Source of the DNA: Mucidula mucida | Taxonomy: Eukaryota; Basidiomycota; Agaricomycetes; Agaricales; Physalacriaceae | Length of the DNA: 23,505 bases | Assembly (NCBI GenBank): GCA_015501055.1 | Contig: JADNYV010000530.1 | Location: 1 to 23,505 of the forward strand | Direction of reading: 5' to 3' | Part shown: positions 10,942 through 21,023 of the stretch, one piece after another | How positions within the stretch are numbered: position 1 is the stretch's first letter | Layout of the letters: each line of letters begins with the position of its first letter | Program-made: the position numbers and the translations under genes | Notes under the pieces: model-generated | What the model saw: the letters and a program-made list of their open reading frames with translations, nothing else | The model's database searches: none | Told to the model about the DNA's origin: nothing

Positions 10942-10963
10942 GTTCGAACTGCGGTGGTCACCA
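10942..10963 (-). other. Putative primer binding site of the gypsy element
   Basis: Two bases after the 5' LTR the element strand reads TGGTGACCACCGCAG followed by TTCGAAC. This looks like the complement of a tRNA 3' end (CCA tail) and T loop, the normal primer arrangement. The distance between the T-loop-like motif and CCA is about 2 nt shorter than in a standard tRNA, so only the first part may pair, and I cannot name the tRNA. Confidence 0.5.
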
Positions 10964-10965
10964 GA

Positions 10966-11276
10966 TGTAGAGACGCAGACTTCTCTGAGTGCAGCGTGCT
11001 CAGTTCGGACAGTGCGTGCGTGTGCGAAATGGGTGTTCGATATTCTGTAGACTACGAGGAGCGCGATATAAGTAGTGTAAGTAAATGAATCCACGATGTG
11101 CTATTATAGTGTGTGTGAAGAGGTGAGACATGTAAGTAGAAGAATGAAAGAAACATGAGGTGATAATACGGGAGATGTGCTATTAAGAAGGGGTAAGTAT
11201 CTAATCTAAGAGTCCAAGCTTATCAGTCCCGACGAGTCCGACCGACTGTGCGCCTAGCGCGAGGCGCGAACCTACA
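10966..11276 (-). repeat. 5' LTR of the gypsy element
   Basis: 311 bp; pair of 4412-4722 with a single mismatch. Boundaries are set by TG...CA ends and by loss of identity on both sides. It should hold the element promoter reading on the minus strand. Confidence 0.95.
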
Positions 11277-12285
11277 CGTATGCACATCAAGCTTCGCTTG
11301 ATAGACACCGGCGCGACACTCACGATACCTCCAAGAAACGGCACGGAGGAGCCGTCGACTAAATTGTGTATTTTCGATTTACCGGGTTGGTGAAAGCTTG
11401 ATACAGAAGCGTTATTTATGTTTCTTTGGGGTTTCAGGTAACGTTTAGATGTCGGTTTGGCTAGTTCTTCATTTTTGGATTTTAGAATGTATTTATGTAC
11501 CTAGTTATCAAGTAATCGAGTATGCGACGCGTTAAGGCAGTATCCTCGTGTTCGTTCTAAAGCTGTTTTCAAAATGAAATTCGGGATACACGAGTTCGAA
11601 TAAACTTCTTTCGGTTTATACCGAATGTCGTTCACACAGACGTGGCGGGCTGTCTGGTAAAGGCAAACACAGAACAGATCGATGAATAGACCGCGTCAAC
11701 TCTGTCCAGATGCATTCGGGCTCCGGTGTTTCCCTTTCTGACCGCCACCATGAGCAACATGCACTTCAGTGGGTGCTTATCAGGATTCAATCCGATTCTC
11801 GTTATCCTGACGTCAGACAGGTTCTCTTTCACACTGCTATTCTGTCACATGCGAAGATGGGCGATGAGGAGATGAGCGATTGAATATCTGATGTTTCTCT
11901 CGAATCTCATCGCGGAGAGCCTTCACAGCTCCCGCTACATTCCTTCCGGACAACGCCGTTCGCTGGTAGTTACGTTCCCCCATACGAAACGAAAACAATG
12001 TACACATCCAGACGACCACACGCCCAACTATCACTCTTCGGTGTTTGCCACAATCTCCGTGGGAGATGATGTTATTTTCAGCGGGATGCCCATTGCCCAT
12101 AGGCCACTTTTCCATCTTTTCGAGGATTCCCGAGCGTTTAGACCACAGTTCATGTGTTTAAGACCTTGGCAGCTATCATTTGGGTCAAACGAGTCATCTA
12201 TAATGTTGATTAAAGGTATGCCCGACATGGCTGATCCAATCCAGACCTTTCTTCGCGCCCTTCACCTATACCTTCGTTCCCAATC
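11277..12285. other. Right flank of the gypsy element, no supported gene
   Basis: No gene with recognisable motifs. It starts with a small plus-strand frame (ATG 11281) reading KLRLIDTGATLTIPP, which contains an aspartic-protease-like DTGA but stops after about 37 codons. AT-rich DNA (11.4-11.6 kb) includes a 6-bp hairpin TTCGGT-TTAT-ACCGAA near 11612. Open frames at 11.6-12.4 kb on both strands overlap each other and lack conserved motifs. The last 40 bases before 12286 are pyrimidine-rich and fit a 5' leader for the next gene. Confidence 0.4.
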
Positions 12286-13806
12286 ATGCCTGTGTATAAC
12301 ACGTGTGGCTTTTGGAAAGATTCATCGCTCTCCATGGCACTTTGGCCGGAGGCTGCCGCCCCTAGAGTAGCCTCGTCCGGTTACTATACCGAAAAGTCAG
12401 GACACACCGTCGATCCTCGCCTGCACATAAACCCCTGGGCCGTGTATCAAGACGGCGAAATCGCAGACCCTTCTGTTAAATCTGTCGGCAACGGAAGTGG
12501 AGAATTCTCGTTGACGTTTGTTCCATCTTCTGTTCGTGACCATTCTCATTCTGAGGGCGCCATAGGTCTCGTGGTGCCAGTGATTCCGAGTCGGAATACT
12601 TCGAGGATGATCCTGAAACCATCCCATATCCGGAGGAGAAGAACGTATGGGAGACAGTGGATTCATTCACCTCGTATCGTGATCCAAGTTCAGGTAATGT
12701 GCCACTTACCTCGCAGCCGACAGTAGCTCATGATGCGGCGGCGTTTTCCGTAGATGGAGATGATATCGCCAATGACTTTGGAAACAATACTAGTCTGACT
12801 TCCATCCGATATCCTTTCTCGGTCGATACCCATCCGCGCGTCGGAGCGCTTTCTGATGCTACCCGGTCGCCATCGAGTGTATCTCGAGCGGGGTCTGCGC
12901 CGACACTAACACGTCGCCACAGCGTGACAGGATACAACCATCTCCCCAATACATTCTCGTGGCGTTCTAGCGACGCAGGGTTGGGGGTAGACGAGGTACC
13001 CACGTACACGGCAGCATCTCCGGCATTATATGATGGTGGGATTGAAGACGGTCTTGACCGTCTTCGTCTGGACGAATACCCTGACTTTGATCCCCTTGAT
13101 GACCCCTTCCTTTTCGTGACGATGATATCCCCGGATCCTATCCCACAGGAAGCCAGACCTGGTCATCCGAACAACCCCCAATCTCCTCTCCCGTGACTAT
13201 GAGTGCTGCTCACCTCCCGGTGGTCGGTTATTTGTCGTCCTATATCTCCGCGCCAGCCCAAAAGACGAATTTTGCGAGTAGTTCTCTTTTACATGCACTT
13301 TCACCAAACCCTATGTGTGCGCGATCTGCGCCTCGGGATGACGGAGGTGTGTTCCTGGTAGAACGTGAACGAACCTCTGCCCGCACCAGGGCATCATCGC
13401 AGTCTAGGAAAGCTCCTAAAGCTTCCCGAGGCGTTGACGCAGCGGTTGTGCAAAATCGTCGCATGCGTCCAGTGCTATTTCACTGTACCAACTGCAGCGC
13501 AGCCGGGAAAGCATGCGACTTCACGTCAAAGTATTCTTTGAACAGTAAGTTATCGTTCGTATGAACGTTGGCTGGGCATTTACCTTTTCATATTCAGGAC
13601 ATATCAACTCTACCCACTGCGGCTTCCTTGCATTCTGCGACTACCCAGGCTGTCAAATGACATTCCGCCACATCGTGTCTCTGAATCGACATGTCGCCAA
13701 AAAGCATCTCCAAAGCCACACTGAGATCGGTTTGACGAAGGCCCGCCAACGAACCCGGAAGAAGCTGCCGCCAGAGGCGAAGGCTCAGTTGCGCAACAAA
13801 GACTAA
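12286..13806 (+). CDS. C2H2-type zinc-finger protein (putative transcription factor)
   Basis: Probably a nuclear DNA-binding regulator; target unknown. Exons: 12286-12515, 12566-13115, 13157-13544, 13598-13806, giving 458 aa. A long low-complexity Ser/Pro-rich body with an acidic patch (SDSESEYFEDDPE) precedes two C-terminal fingers. The second is canonical: C403, C408, H421 and H426 in FCDYPGCQMTF ... LNRHVAKKH. The first is atypical, with C370/C373/C380 before H391 and H396. A basic tail (TKARQRTRKKLPPEAK) follows. Introns 1 (50 nt) and 3 (53 nt, GTAAGT donor) are convincing; the last one joins the two halves of finger 1 in frame. Intron 2 is only 41 nt and may instead hide a one-base frame change near 13115. 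The start follows a pyrimidine-rich leader, but an upstream exon cannot be excluded. Confidence 0.65.
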
Positions 13807-14734
13807 GCTGGGGCTAGAACTTCGAGGCCCAAAGGACTGACAGTTGTGGGCGCTAGTTGGTGTTAATTGATGTAGATACGATTTTGACGACCAACGACGA
13901 AAAACTTGACGACTTCATCCTACAATTTGTTTATTTTCCGTAGGGTACTCACGACGAATAGCATTACTCGACTGTGTATACAGCATGATTGTAGTCCTGA
14001 ATTTGACGTGAACAGGTTTCCAGCGTAGCGCGGTTTAGAGAAGTGGTTCTACTATCGGTTTCCGGACCATTGAGCACGATCCACGGGCTTACCTGTAGCA
14101 CTTCAATTGACTTGGAAGTTGGGCGCCAGATCGCTAGACGTGAATCGTTCCATAATGCGTCGGAAGACCCGGAAGAGCAAGTCTAGGCCTATTCGTGCTC
14201 ACAAGTCCAATCATTTGCTCACGTGCTTGCCGTAAGCCTTTTTTCTTTTTCTTCAGGCCACCATCGCCGTGAAAGTCGCCTGGAATCGCTGTTCGCAAAG
14301 GGATCCAGTGCGCTACTGAAATCTAGCGATCTAGATTGAATTGACTTACGGGTCAGTTACGTTCTGTTGACTAGTGCGCCACTATTTTCCTGAAGTGGTT
14401 ACAGAATCGCGTCTTTCTCGCCCTACTGCAGGACATTATGTTAATTTGACATTGGTCTCATGCGCACGAAAAGTGCTGGAACAATGTTTGTTCTCCTGGT
14501 AAAGCGCGCTGGTCCCGACGATTTGATGCTCTTCAGGATGGCCAGAAGCAGTTTCAGCCTATGTACGCTATATTTTTGTCTTAGCGCATTTAAGCTCAAC
14601 TTTTGCTTCAGCTTGGTCCGAGCCATAGATGGCGGGCTTGATTTCTGATCGTTCGCCGTTCGCAACCCACGTTTGTGACACTAGCTTGGGCAAACTTTTC
14701 CGATGTGCAGCCTGGAATCGTCATGAGTGATTGC
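13807..14734. other. Intergenic region before tyrosinase
   Basis: No gene, RNA gene or repeat could be supported. Short overlapping frames on both strands near 14.44-14.66 kb lack family motifs. The right end contains the tyrosinase promoter. Confidence 0.5.
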
Positions 14735-14740
14735 TATAAA
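14735..14740 (+). promoter_or_regulatory. TATA box of the tyrosinase gene
   Basis: TATAAA, 39 nt before the chosen start at 14774. It lies downstream of another in-frame ATG (14723), which argues for 14774 as the true start. Confidence 0.6.
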
Positions 14741-14773
14741 GGTCTCACTCTGGCGATCACTGTGTCTCAGACT

Positions 14774-16885
14774 ATGCATCCCATTGTCACTGGTCCGCGT
14801 CTCCAAACAAATGTCGCGCCGCGCCGCGATATAGTCGACCTTATTCAAGACCGTCTCCAGTTCTCTTTATACATCCAAGCACTACGTTAGTCGACAAGAG
14901 CGCGTCCTCCATGAAGCTGACGTTCTCTTAGAGACTCTTACATCGAGGAGCCAAGACCACCCGCTTTCATGGTTTGGCATAGGCGGGATTCACGCGCTCC
15001 CCGAGGTTTCGTGGGCCGATGCCCCGCCTGTCCTAGACGCTTTGAAGAAGCCGTCCTACTTCTATTGCGCACATTCAACAGTATTGTTTCCCGTTTGGCA
15101 TAGAGCCTACGTTTCTCTATTCGAGGTATCGTGTTTCCTATTGCTGGTGTCCCAAAGTGTGATTGAATCATCATCTATAGCAAGCTCTTCAAGCGTGCGC
15201 AGAGGAAATAGCGGCGAGATACCAGAATAACCGGGACGCCTGGACGCGTGCCGCTAAAGATCTTCGTTCACCATATTGGGATTGGGCCACGAACCATCTT
15301 CCTCCCGCCGAGGTCACCGAACTGAGAACGGTCAATATATATACCCCAGAGTCCGAAGACGCGCTTGTCTCTGTTCCCAACCCCCTTCTCTCATATCATT
15401 ACCACCCAAAGCCAGATTTTGAAGTCGCTACTGAAACTGCTCGACATCCGATGAAACCCAGGGATGATGCGAAAAGCCTGAAAGCTCTGAAAGAGTAGGT
15501 TTTTTTCTCTTCTCTCAACTCGCCTTGTGCTAATTCGTTGGCAGGGACCTTCTAGCTGGTGCACTGAACATTCGCAAGGACACGTACGACATGTTGCTTC
15601 GAACCAAGAATTGGGAACAGTTCAGCAATACATGTACGTCTAAAGGGTCCTGTATGTATGCACTTCGCTGCGTATTTCTAGTCGATCTCACATATTGATG
15701 TAGTTGCAAACAGCCTCGAACAGATACATAACGGCATGCATGATCGCATCGGTGGGTGCGGTCAGATGGGTGCTAACGATGCGGCTGGTAGGTCACCTTG
15801 TCTTCTACGCTCTGATTGTAAAGAAGCTGATACGCTTGTCAACAGCTTACGACCCCATATTTTGGCTACATCACACTAATGTACATTCAAACACGTACCC
15901 CACCTGGATCCGCCTAATAAGTCTTTCTAGGTTGATCGTCTGTTCTCTCTTTGGCAGACTATACATCCTCTCGAATGGGTGCCTGAATCTCACCTTGATA
16001 TTGGTAAGCTTCCTTCTTTTCATGTCTGTTCGTCAACAAACGCATTCTTGTCCAGACTTGCTTCCCTTCTGGAATACCCCTTCGACATTCTTTCGCGCCA
16101 CCAGGCTTGCCTTGCGGGATTGGACTGAGCTTAATTTCACATATCCGGAATTCGTTGGGATTCATCCAAAGGGCGACATGCGCTCAGCGATACTGAAGAT
16201 TGTCGACGAAATGTATGGAGAAGAAGATCACCCGAGCGACGATGAGAAGTCTTTGGTCTCAGTCCGAACCAGTTTGACTCGTTCCTTGGCCCCCATTCGC
16301 ATACCTCTCTTCGCCAAAGACCAGTCGCATGCTGATTGGATCCTTCGTATCCGAACCAAGAAGTACGCTCTTCGCATGAGCTACTCTATTCTTGTTTTCT
16401 GTGGTGTCCCGCCGACCTCTGTAGCCGACTGGCGCACGTCCTCGACGTTAGTCGGCATGCACAGCGAATTCGTCAATTCACAGGCAGAGCGATGCCCAAA
16501 TTGCGTCGACAGATTGAACGTTCTTTCGGAGGGTTTCATTAATCTTACCAAATTGGTCGAACATAAGGGTTTGAACGACGCTGACGTGGAAAAGTACTTG
16601 CATGCACATTTGGCGTGGCGGGTGCAAAAGGTAGTGTCTTGTTTCTTTTCCCGGGCACGAGGTTGCTGACGCGTCTTGCCATCGTAGATTGATGGAGTTG
16701 TTATACCGGCATCTGCTCTGAAGGAACTTGAGATTGCATTGGTCAAGGTTCCTCTGTTATACCCAAATATGATCGAGGCGCGAGCTAACGCGGACTGGAA
16801 CGCCTTTGATCTTCTTAATGGTCCCCGCCGCATGGATAATAGATTGGTTAGAATTTTGAAAGACTTTGGTTGTCTCTCGCTGTAG
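14774..16885 (+). CDS. Tyrosinase (polyphenol oxidase), nine exons, intact
   Basis: Type-3 copper enzyme that hydroxylates monophenols and oxidises o-diphenols to quinones, feeding melanin formation. Exons: 14774-14885, 14932-15125, 15181-15494, 15545-15633, 15704-15787, 15846-15880, 15931-16003, 16056-16630, 16688-16885. All eight introns (46-70 nt) keep frame; 557 aa, the usual length for Agaricus-type enzymes. CuA: H58 in GGIHALP, then C83, H85 and H94 in YCAHSTVLFPVWHRAY; C83 is the Cys of the Cys-His thioether bond. CuB: H245 and H249 in QIHNGMHD, and a His of the pair in FWLHHTNVDRLFSLWQ (about 274). No N-terminal signal peptide is seen. The C-terminal part (about residue 330 on) matches the domain that caps the active site in the latent enzyme and is removed on activation. 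Start chosen at MHPIVTGPRL, which matches the family N-terminus and sits behind a TATA box. Confidence 0.95.
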
Positions 16886-18371
16886 TCAGGTAAGTCGGTT
16901 TACTGTATTGTGTTGTACTATCTGATACAGGTCCTAGGACTTTTTATGATGTTTTAGTTAAACCCTTCATATACCAGCTCGTGGCATACAATGTGTATCA
17001 ACCTTCGTCTTGAAATCCAGTTAGAATCGGCACAAGGTCCCAAACAAGAAACGGCCGTGTATGGACATGTTATGGTGGTTGTTTCTAGATGCTATCCCTT
17101 CATCCCCACCGTGCTTGTCGACGTCTTCATGTTCTTCGTAACGCGCACATCATCATGATCGATATCATCAACAGGGCATCTCAAACCGGATGCGTTAGTC
17201 GGCCATCTACGCTTTATACCATCAGTGCAGTAGCGAGTCAATGAGTCATGGTGAGTTGCTGTTTCGTCCACCAAACGCGATGCAACGGCGAACAGGGGAC
17301 ACTTGTGTCTGAGATCTCCAAGTTTACGGTCAGAAGACAATCAATCATCTTTGATACGGCGAACGAGTTGCTCACAGCTGCCCGCCCGATTGCTGTCTTC
17401 AATGCATCGGTCCGCCACGTCAATGGATCTGTAATGTACTCATGGACTGAGCGTGCATTAAGGGAGTGTCGTCTCGCGTTATGGAAAGCGGGAAAGCGCT
17501 CGGGCTGCTACAGGACTACATTGGACGGCCAAAAAGTCTGGTGTTTAATTCGATTTCATATGGACCGTCAGCCGTGATGGTCAGGAGGCTTCCGAAAGAT
17601 TTCTCGACAGCGCTTCAGAGCGTGAATGTGCTATGCACTTATGCGCGTTACATGTATACGACGTATAATATCATCGAGATAGCTGCTAGGTGAGAGTATA
17701 GAAGACGACGTGGCCCACTTGCCGTTCTTGTTCCCTGGCGTGTATTATGTTGGCTCGGCGCGGAAACAGAAAGGAGTCATGTATGCGACAAGCTAGATGG
17801 TTAGTCTACTACTTATTTCTGCGATATTCACTGCACTTATTCTTTGCATGTCAAAGGTCTAGCTCAGTCATCTTTTCGTACTTGGGCGAGATGTAAAGGT
17901 CAGATCTCCAGTGTAGACGTTGATATGGTGTTGTTCGCGGTTCGTTTGAAGCGTTCGACAGTCTGGGCTGGGCATCGTACTTCCGGATTTCCAGAAGAAG
18001 CCCAAGCGGAGATTGATGTCGTTTGTGGACAGGACAGGCGAACATAGCAGTCATACGGAAACGACATTCATCTACGCGCATAGACGACATCCGGTATGCT
18101 GTATCGGTTGCTGGAGATCATGTATAGTAGGGTGGTGCAAGTTCTACTGCGGTGTAATACGAAGCCACAGCCAAGAATTGTATGAAAGCTCCATGCAGCC
18201 CGATAGAATCGGCACATGCATCTATTCTTATTCTTGTGTCGTGCCTTGGCTGTGCGACTAAGTGCTTGACTTGACAGATCACCTTATAACGGATTCCGAC
18301 ATCCTTTCTCTTACCAGTCAACCATGACAGATCATCACGCTCATGTTGTATATCGTTGACTATTAAGTCGC
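16886..18371. other. Tyrosinase 3' flank and degenerate sequence
   Basis: No intact gene. A plus-strand frame at 17466-17691 (ALGLLQDYIGRPKSLVFNSI ... YTTYNIIEIAAR) is protein-like but matches no family I know. Near 17960-18047 a plus-strand frame reads FPEEAQAEIDVVCGQDRR, which resembles the stretch after the I-helix of a P450 (compare FPEAAREVQEQIDAVVGTDR in the intact P450 of this window). No haem loop or other P450 motif follows, so at best this is a fragment. Confidence 0.3.
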
Positions 18372-19330
18372 ACCGGACATGGATATCCACTGTGGATCCC
18401 AGACCCCGACGAAATTCTCCCTCAATCGTATTGCAAGGACGGCATCAGCATTGGGGATGTTGGATTGCTCACCCAAGACGAGGGATTTGACTTTATTTTC
18501 AATGTGCACACGTCGGCAAACAATGCAGTTAACAGTGGTGCTGGTGTACCTTGGGATGATCTCCTGTTAGCAACGCTCAACGATCCAAATCCCATCAGAA
18601 AGACTTCCTTCATGCACAAGGAGAAGTCCTCCATCACAAGCGCAAATGTTATTTTGAGATTAATTGCAATGGAGGGATCTGCGGATATGGTGTAAGCTTT
18701 GCAGTTCAGCTTGTCGTTTAGTATGATTTTGACAGCCATGGCAGTATGTTTGGTGGGGGCGGATTTGGCTTCCAATTCAGCACCAAGAAGGCTTAAGCTG
18801 CTGTGTTGATGCTCCCTGGTGGCGCGCACCGCTACAAAGCCAAGAATATCTCCGTCTACGAGAATTATGCAAGCAAAGACGGGTTAGCATGGTACCAGTA
18901 TGCCAATGTTACCTTGGGCCAAGGTGCACCAAACGGCTTGCTCTACCGGGTGACTGGCTGCAATAAATGTCGCTCCTGGGAAATGGCTGCAGTGTCACAG
19001 CCTGACGAAACTCAAGAGGTTTCTCTGAAATTTGTTGCAGCAGGAACAGCTGAGGGAGGCATCACTATGCAGTCTTCTTGGAGCACGGATTGTGGGATGG
19101 AGACACACTGCTTTCCGCCTAGTAGCATTACAGATCATGACATGGAGAATCAATGCTTCTTTGTTTGTGGTATCACTATATCTGTAAAGGAAAGTCTTAT
19201 TTGGCGCTCTTCAGGGGTAGAAGTTGGTCATTGGTCCGGGGTACCAGAATACCGGTGGTTTGGCTCGCAATCGCCAGCCTTTCCTCGCTCTATGTCCTCT
19301 CACTCCACAAACTTTAAACTGATACTGATG
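18372..19330 (+). pseudogene. Uncharacterised Agaricomycete protein family, broken copy
   Basis: I recognise the general pattern of a protein family that is abundant in mushroom genomes but has no known function. The first segment (18372-18691) opens HGYPLWIPDPDEILPQSY ... DGISIGDVGLLT ... GFDFIFNV. A 53-nt intron (18692-18744, GTAAGC to GGCAG) joins in frame to MFGGGGFGFQFSTKKA. There a TAA (18794-18796) interrupts the frame, after which homology continues in the same frame: AAVLMLPGG, LYRVTGCNKCRSWEMA, EVSLKFVAAG, NQCFFVCGITISV. No good start codon or first exon is visible before 18372. The 3' end reaches the border of an inserted LTR at 19339 and may be truncated by it. One nonsense codon with the rest well kept suggests recent loss. 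Confidence 0.65.
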
Positions 19331-19338
19331 AAGACCTG

Positions 19339-20107
19339 TGTTATGAATTACTGTAGTGTTTCAACCGTAACTTCACAGCCTGTGACCCATTATGGTCTGA
19401 AGTTACAGCGAACAGCTTCACAGACCCTTAAATTGCCTTTTTTGGACAGTTCCGCTTATAGCGGGACCTGAAATTTCCTTATTTGGAGGCTCGTGCCTGG
19501 CAAAGTGGTCCGTGACCCGTTATGATGTATATATAGCTTCACTTCAAAGACCCCCGTGACCCGTTATGTGAATTTGCGGTCGAAACACTACAGTACCGTA
19601 TTTTCACATTTTCACATCCTATCATATCTTATCCGGGCTTGTCTTATCAACGGACTGTTTCATCATCTGTTTCGTCACCAATCACACTCCTTTTCATTAC
19701 CAAAGCCGTACTCATGTTGAACACATACCAAACACATGGATGACATCATACATGCCGATACCTCATGGACTTCCTATTGTATACACACCATCAACACTTG
19801 TAGAACACATGGTTGTTTCAGTATTATTACTTACATGCAGTTACCACTCATATTTAAGGTTTCACGGATTAGTAGCATACAACACTGGGTCAAGGGCATG
19901 GAGTTATTCCTAGCGGAAACACGTATGGACAAGGAGTTCCAAACACAGACTTACTAGTATTTAAGCAGTAGTGTAGTATCATTGTACTTTAGTTCCGATC
20001 TCGTTTATACACCTGGCCTAGCCTAGTTTTACGAACACGAACGCTTCCTTCCTTAGTTCTTGCTGTGGTACCTGGTTTAGTCTTGTGGCTATAGTCAGTC
20101 GCTAACA
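19339..20107 (+). repeat. LTR of the chromodomain gypsy family, plus orientation, split by a MITE
   Basis: Begins TGTTATGAAT and ends GTCAGTCGCTAACA, the same ends as the minus-strand LTR at 21618-22144. With the 243-bp insertion and one duplicated TA removed it is 524 bp, against 527 bp for the other copy. The two are clearly homologous along their full length, with scattered substitutions. Its TATA box is altered (TATTTAAG where the other copy has TATATAAG). No matching 5-bp duplication is found (ACCTG on the left, TCTAC on the right), so it is not a simple solo LTR. Confidence 0.88.
19351..19593. mobile_element. MITE, Tc1/mariner-like, nested in the LTR
   Basis: 243 bp, noncoding. The terminal inverted repeats are 27 bp with 24 matches: CTGTAGTGTTTCAACCGTAA at the left end (19351 on) pairs with the right end (19567-19593). 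Both ends are flanked by TA (19349-19350 and 19594-19595), the target duplication of Tc1/mariner elements. Inside are three direct copies of GTGACCCRTTATG (19382-19394, 19512-19524, 19556-19568) and a TATATATA run near 19527. Removing the element and one TA restores the LTR start, which confirms the borders. Confidence 0.85.
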
Positions 20108-20108
20108 T

Positions 20109-21023
20109 CTACTGTGGGAGCTTCGCAAAACCCAACTCTTTGGCCAACTTCTTCTTCTCCTTGTCGTTCATTTTGGTCCATAGACCCCGAATCTGCTGGG
20201 GTCAACTCTTCTTAGGACAGAACCTGCTGACATGGCCGTGTTCGCCACAGCTGAAGCATAGTCCCCTTTGACGTGCATTGTTGATGTCCATTGGCCTGCC
20301 GGCTCCTCCATAGGTAACGCCAGTGGCATCTCGTTGCATGATTGGCGTCGGGGGTGGGTTTGTAGGATTGGTTCTTGATGTAGCCGCCTGCGGAGCTTGG
20401 GGCCGGGACTGCATGCCGGGCCTTTTGCTCGCCATCCGCCTTCTCCACAACTGATCAATCTGAATGATCTGCTTCTTCCAATCATCATATTCTTCTGGCA
20501 ACCCGTCTCGGCTGCCATAGATCTGGTCAATAATCTTCTCGTTGACGTTGGTCTCGAGAAGACGCACAACATATGTGTCATCCTTTGAATATCCTGCCTG
20601 AGTGAGCAGGATCTCAAACTTCTGGAAAAAGTCTTGAGTGGTGTCTTGCCCCTGGCGCAACCGCTTGATCTGATCTTGCGCGTCTTGCGCGAGGTTGGAA
20701 TCCACAAATTGTTCCTTCAGATGCTCCTTGAACTGCGCCCAGGAGACTCTCCATTCCTCTCGTTTCTCACTGAAGTTCTGGTCCGTGTAGTTCTGGACCC
20801 ATGCATTGACATGATCTCCTTGGATGTAGGAGAGAACAACATCAATCCTTCCGGAGTCAGATGTGATGTTGTTCTTCTTGTCATGGATGTATGTGAATAT
20901 TGATCGCCACCAGCTCTTGTACTTGGTCTTGTCCCCGTCATAGTCGTAAGGCTTGTTGACAAGGGATCGGCCTTTGGGTTCGGCATCAGCATAATAAGCG
21001 GGCTCAGGTGCTTTGTTGGACAT
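20109..21023 (-). pseudogene. Gag of the chromodomain gypsy family, one internal stop
   Basis: Capsid and nucleocapsid protein. ATG at 21023; open to TGA at 20202-20204 (273 aa). In order: a charged N-terminus (KPYDYDGDKTKYKSWWRSIF), a helical capsid-like region (DAQDQIKRLRQGQDTTQDFF), a Pro/Gln-rich linker, and a CX2CX4HX4C zinc knuckle (CFSCGEHGHVSRFC). After the TGA the same frame goes on with a lysine-rich tail ending KELGFAKLPQ and a TAG at 20109-20111. The TGA looks like a mutated sense codon and not the true end. Only two bases after the TAG an oppositely oriented LTR begins, so the pol that should follow is missing here. Confidence 0.8.

Larger units (their letters stand above)
4412..11276 (-). 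mobile_element. Ty3/gypsy LTR retrotransposon, full length, coding-defective
   Basis: A 6,865-bp element read on the minus strand: 5' LTR (10966-11276), gag, protease, reverse transcriptase, RNase H, integrase, 3' LTR (4412-4722). The domain order PR-RT-RH-IN defines Ty3/gypsy. LTRs start TGTAG and end CTACA (element orientation) and differ at one base of 311. Frame changes near 9842, 9615, 9186, 8845, 8535, 6525 and 6057 break gag-pol, so this copy cannot make its own enzymes. No convincing 5-bp target duplication is seen: GATAT precedes 4412 and CGTAT follows 11276. Confidence 0.93.

Noticed and set aside
11281..11394. A retroelement protease fragment from the DTGA motif
   Set aside because: Only about 37 codons, no flap or C-terminal protease motif, and DTGA can occur by chance. 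Kept as a note in the region entry only.
11891..12370. A 159-codon plus-strand frame before the zinc-finger gene
   Set aside because: Overlaps the better-supported frame starting at 12286 in another phase, overlaps a minus-strand open frame, and shows no family motif.
15704..16669. A 321-codon continuous plus-strand frame over the tyrosinase
   Set aside because: It runs through four introns in the wrong phase. Only the part from 16056 is real exon; the proper model splices into it and keeps all copper ligands.
1371..16885. A tyrosinase-P450 biosynthetic cluster as a new system
   Set aside because: The genes are far apart, on opposite strands and separated by an autophagy-unrelated regulator and a transposon. 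No backbone synthase, transporter or tailoring set is present.
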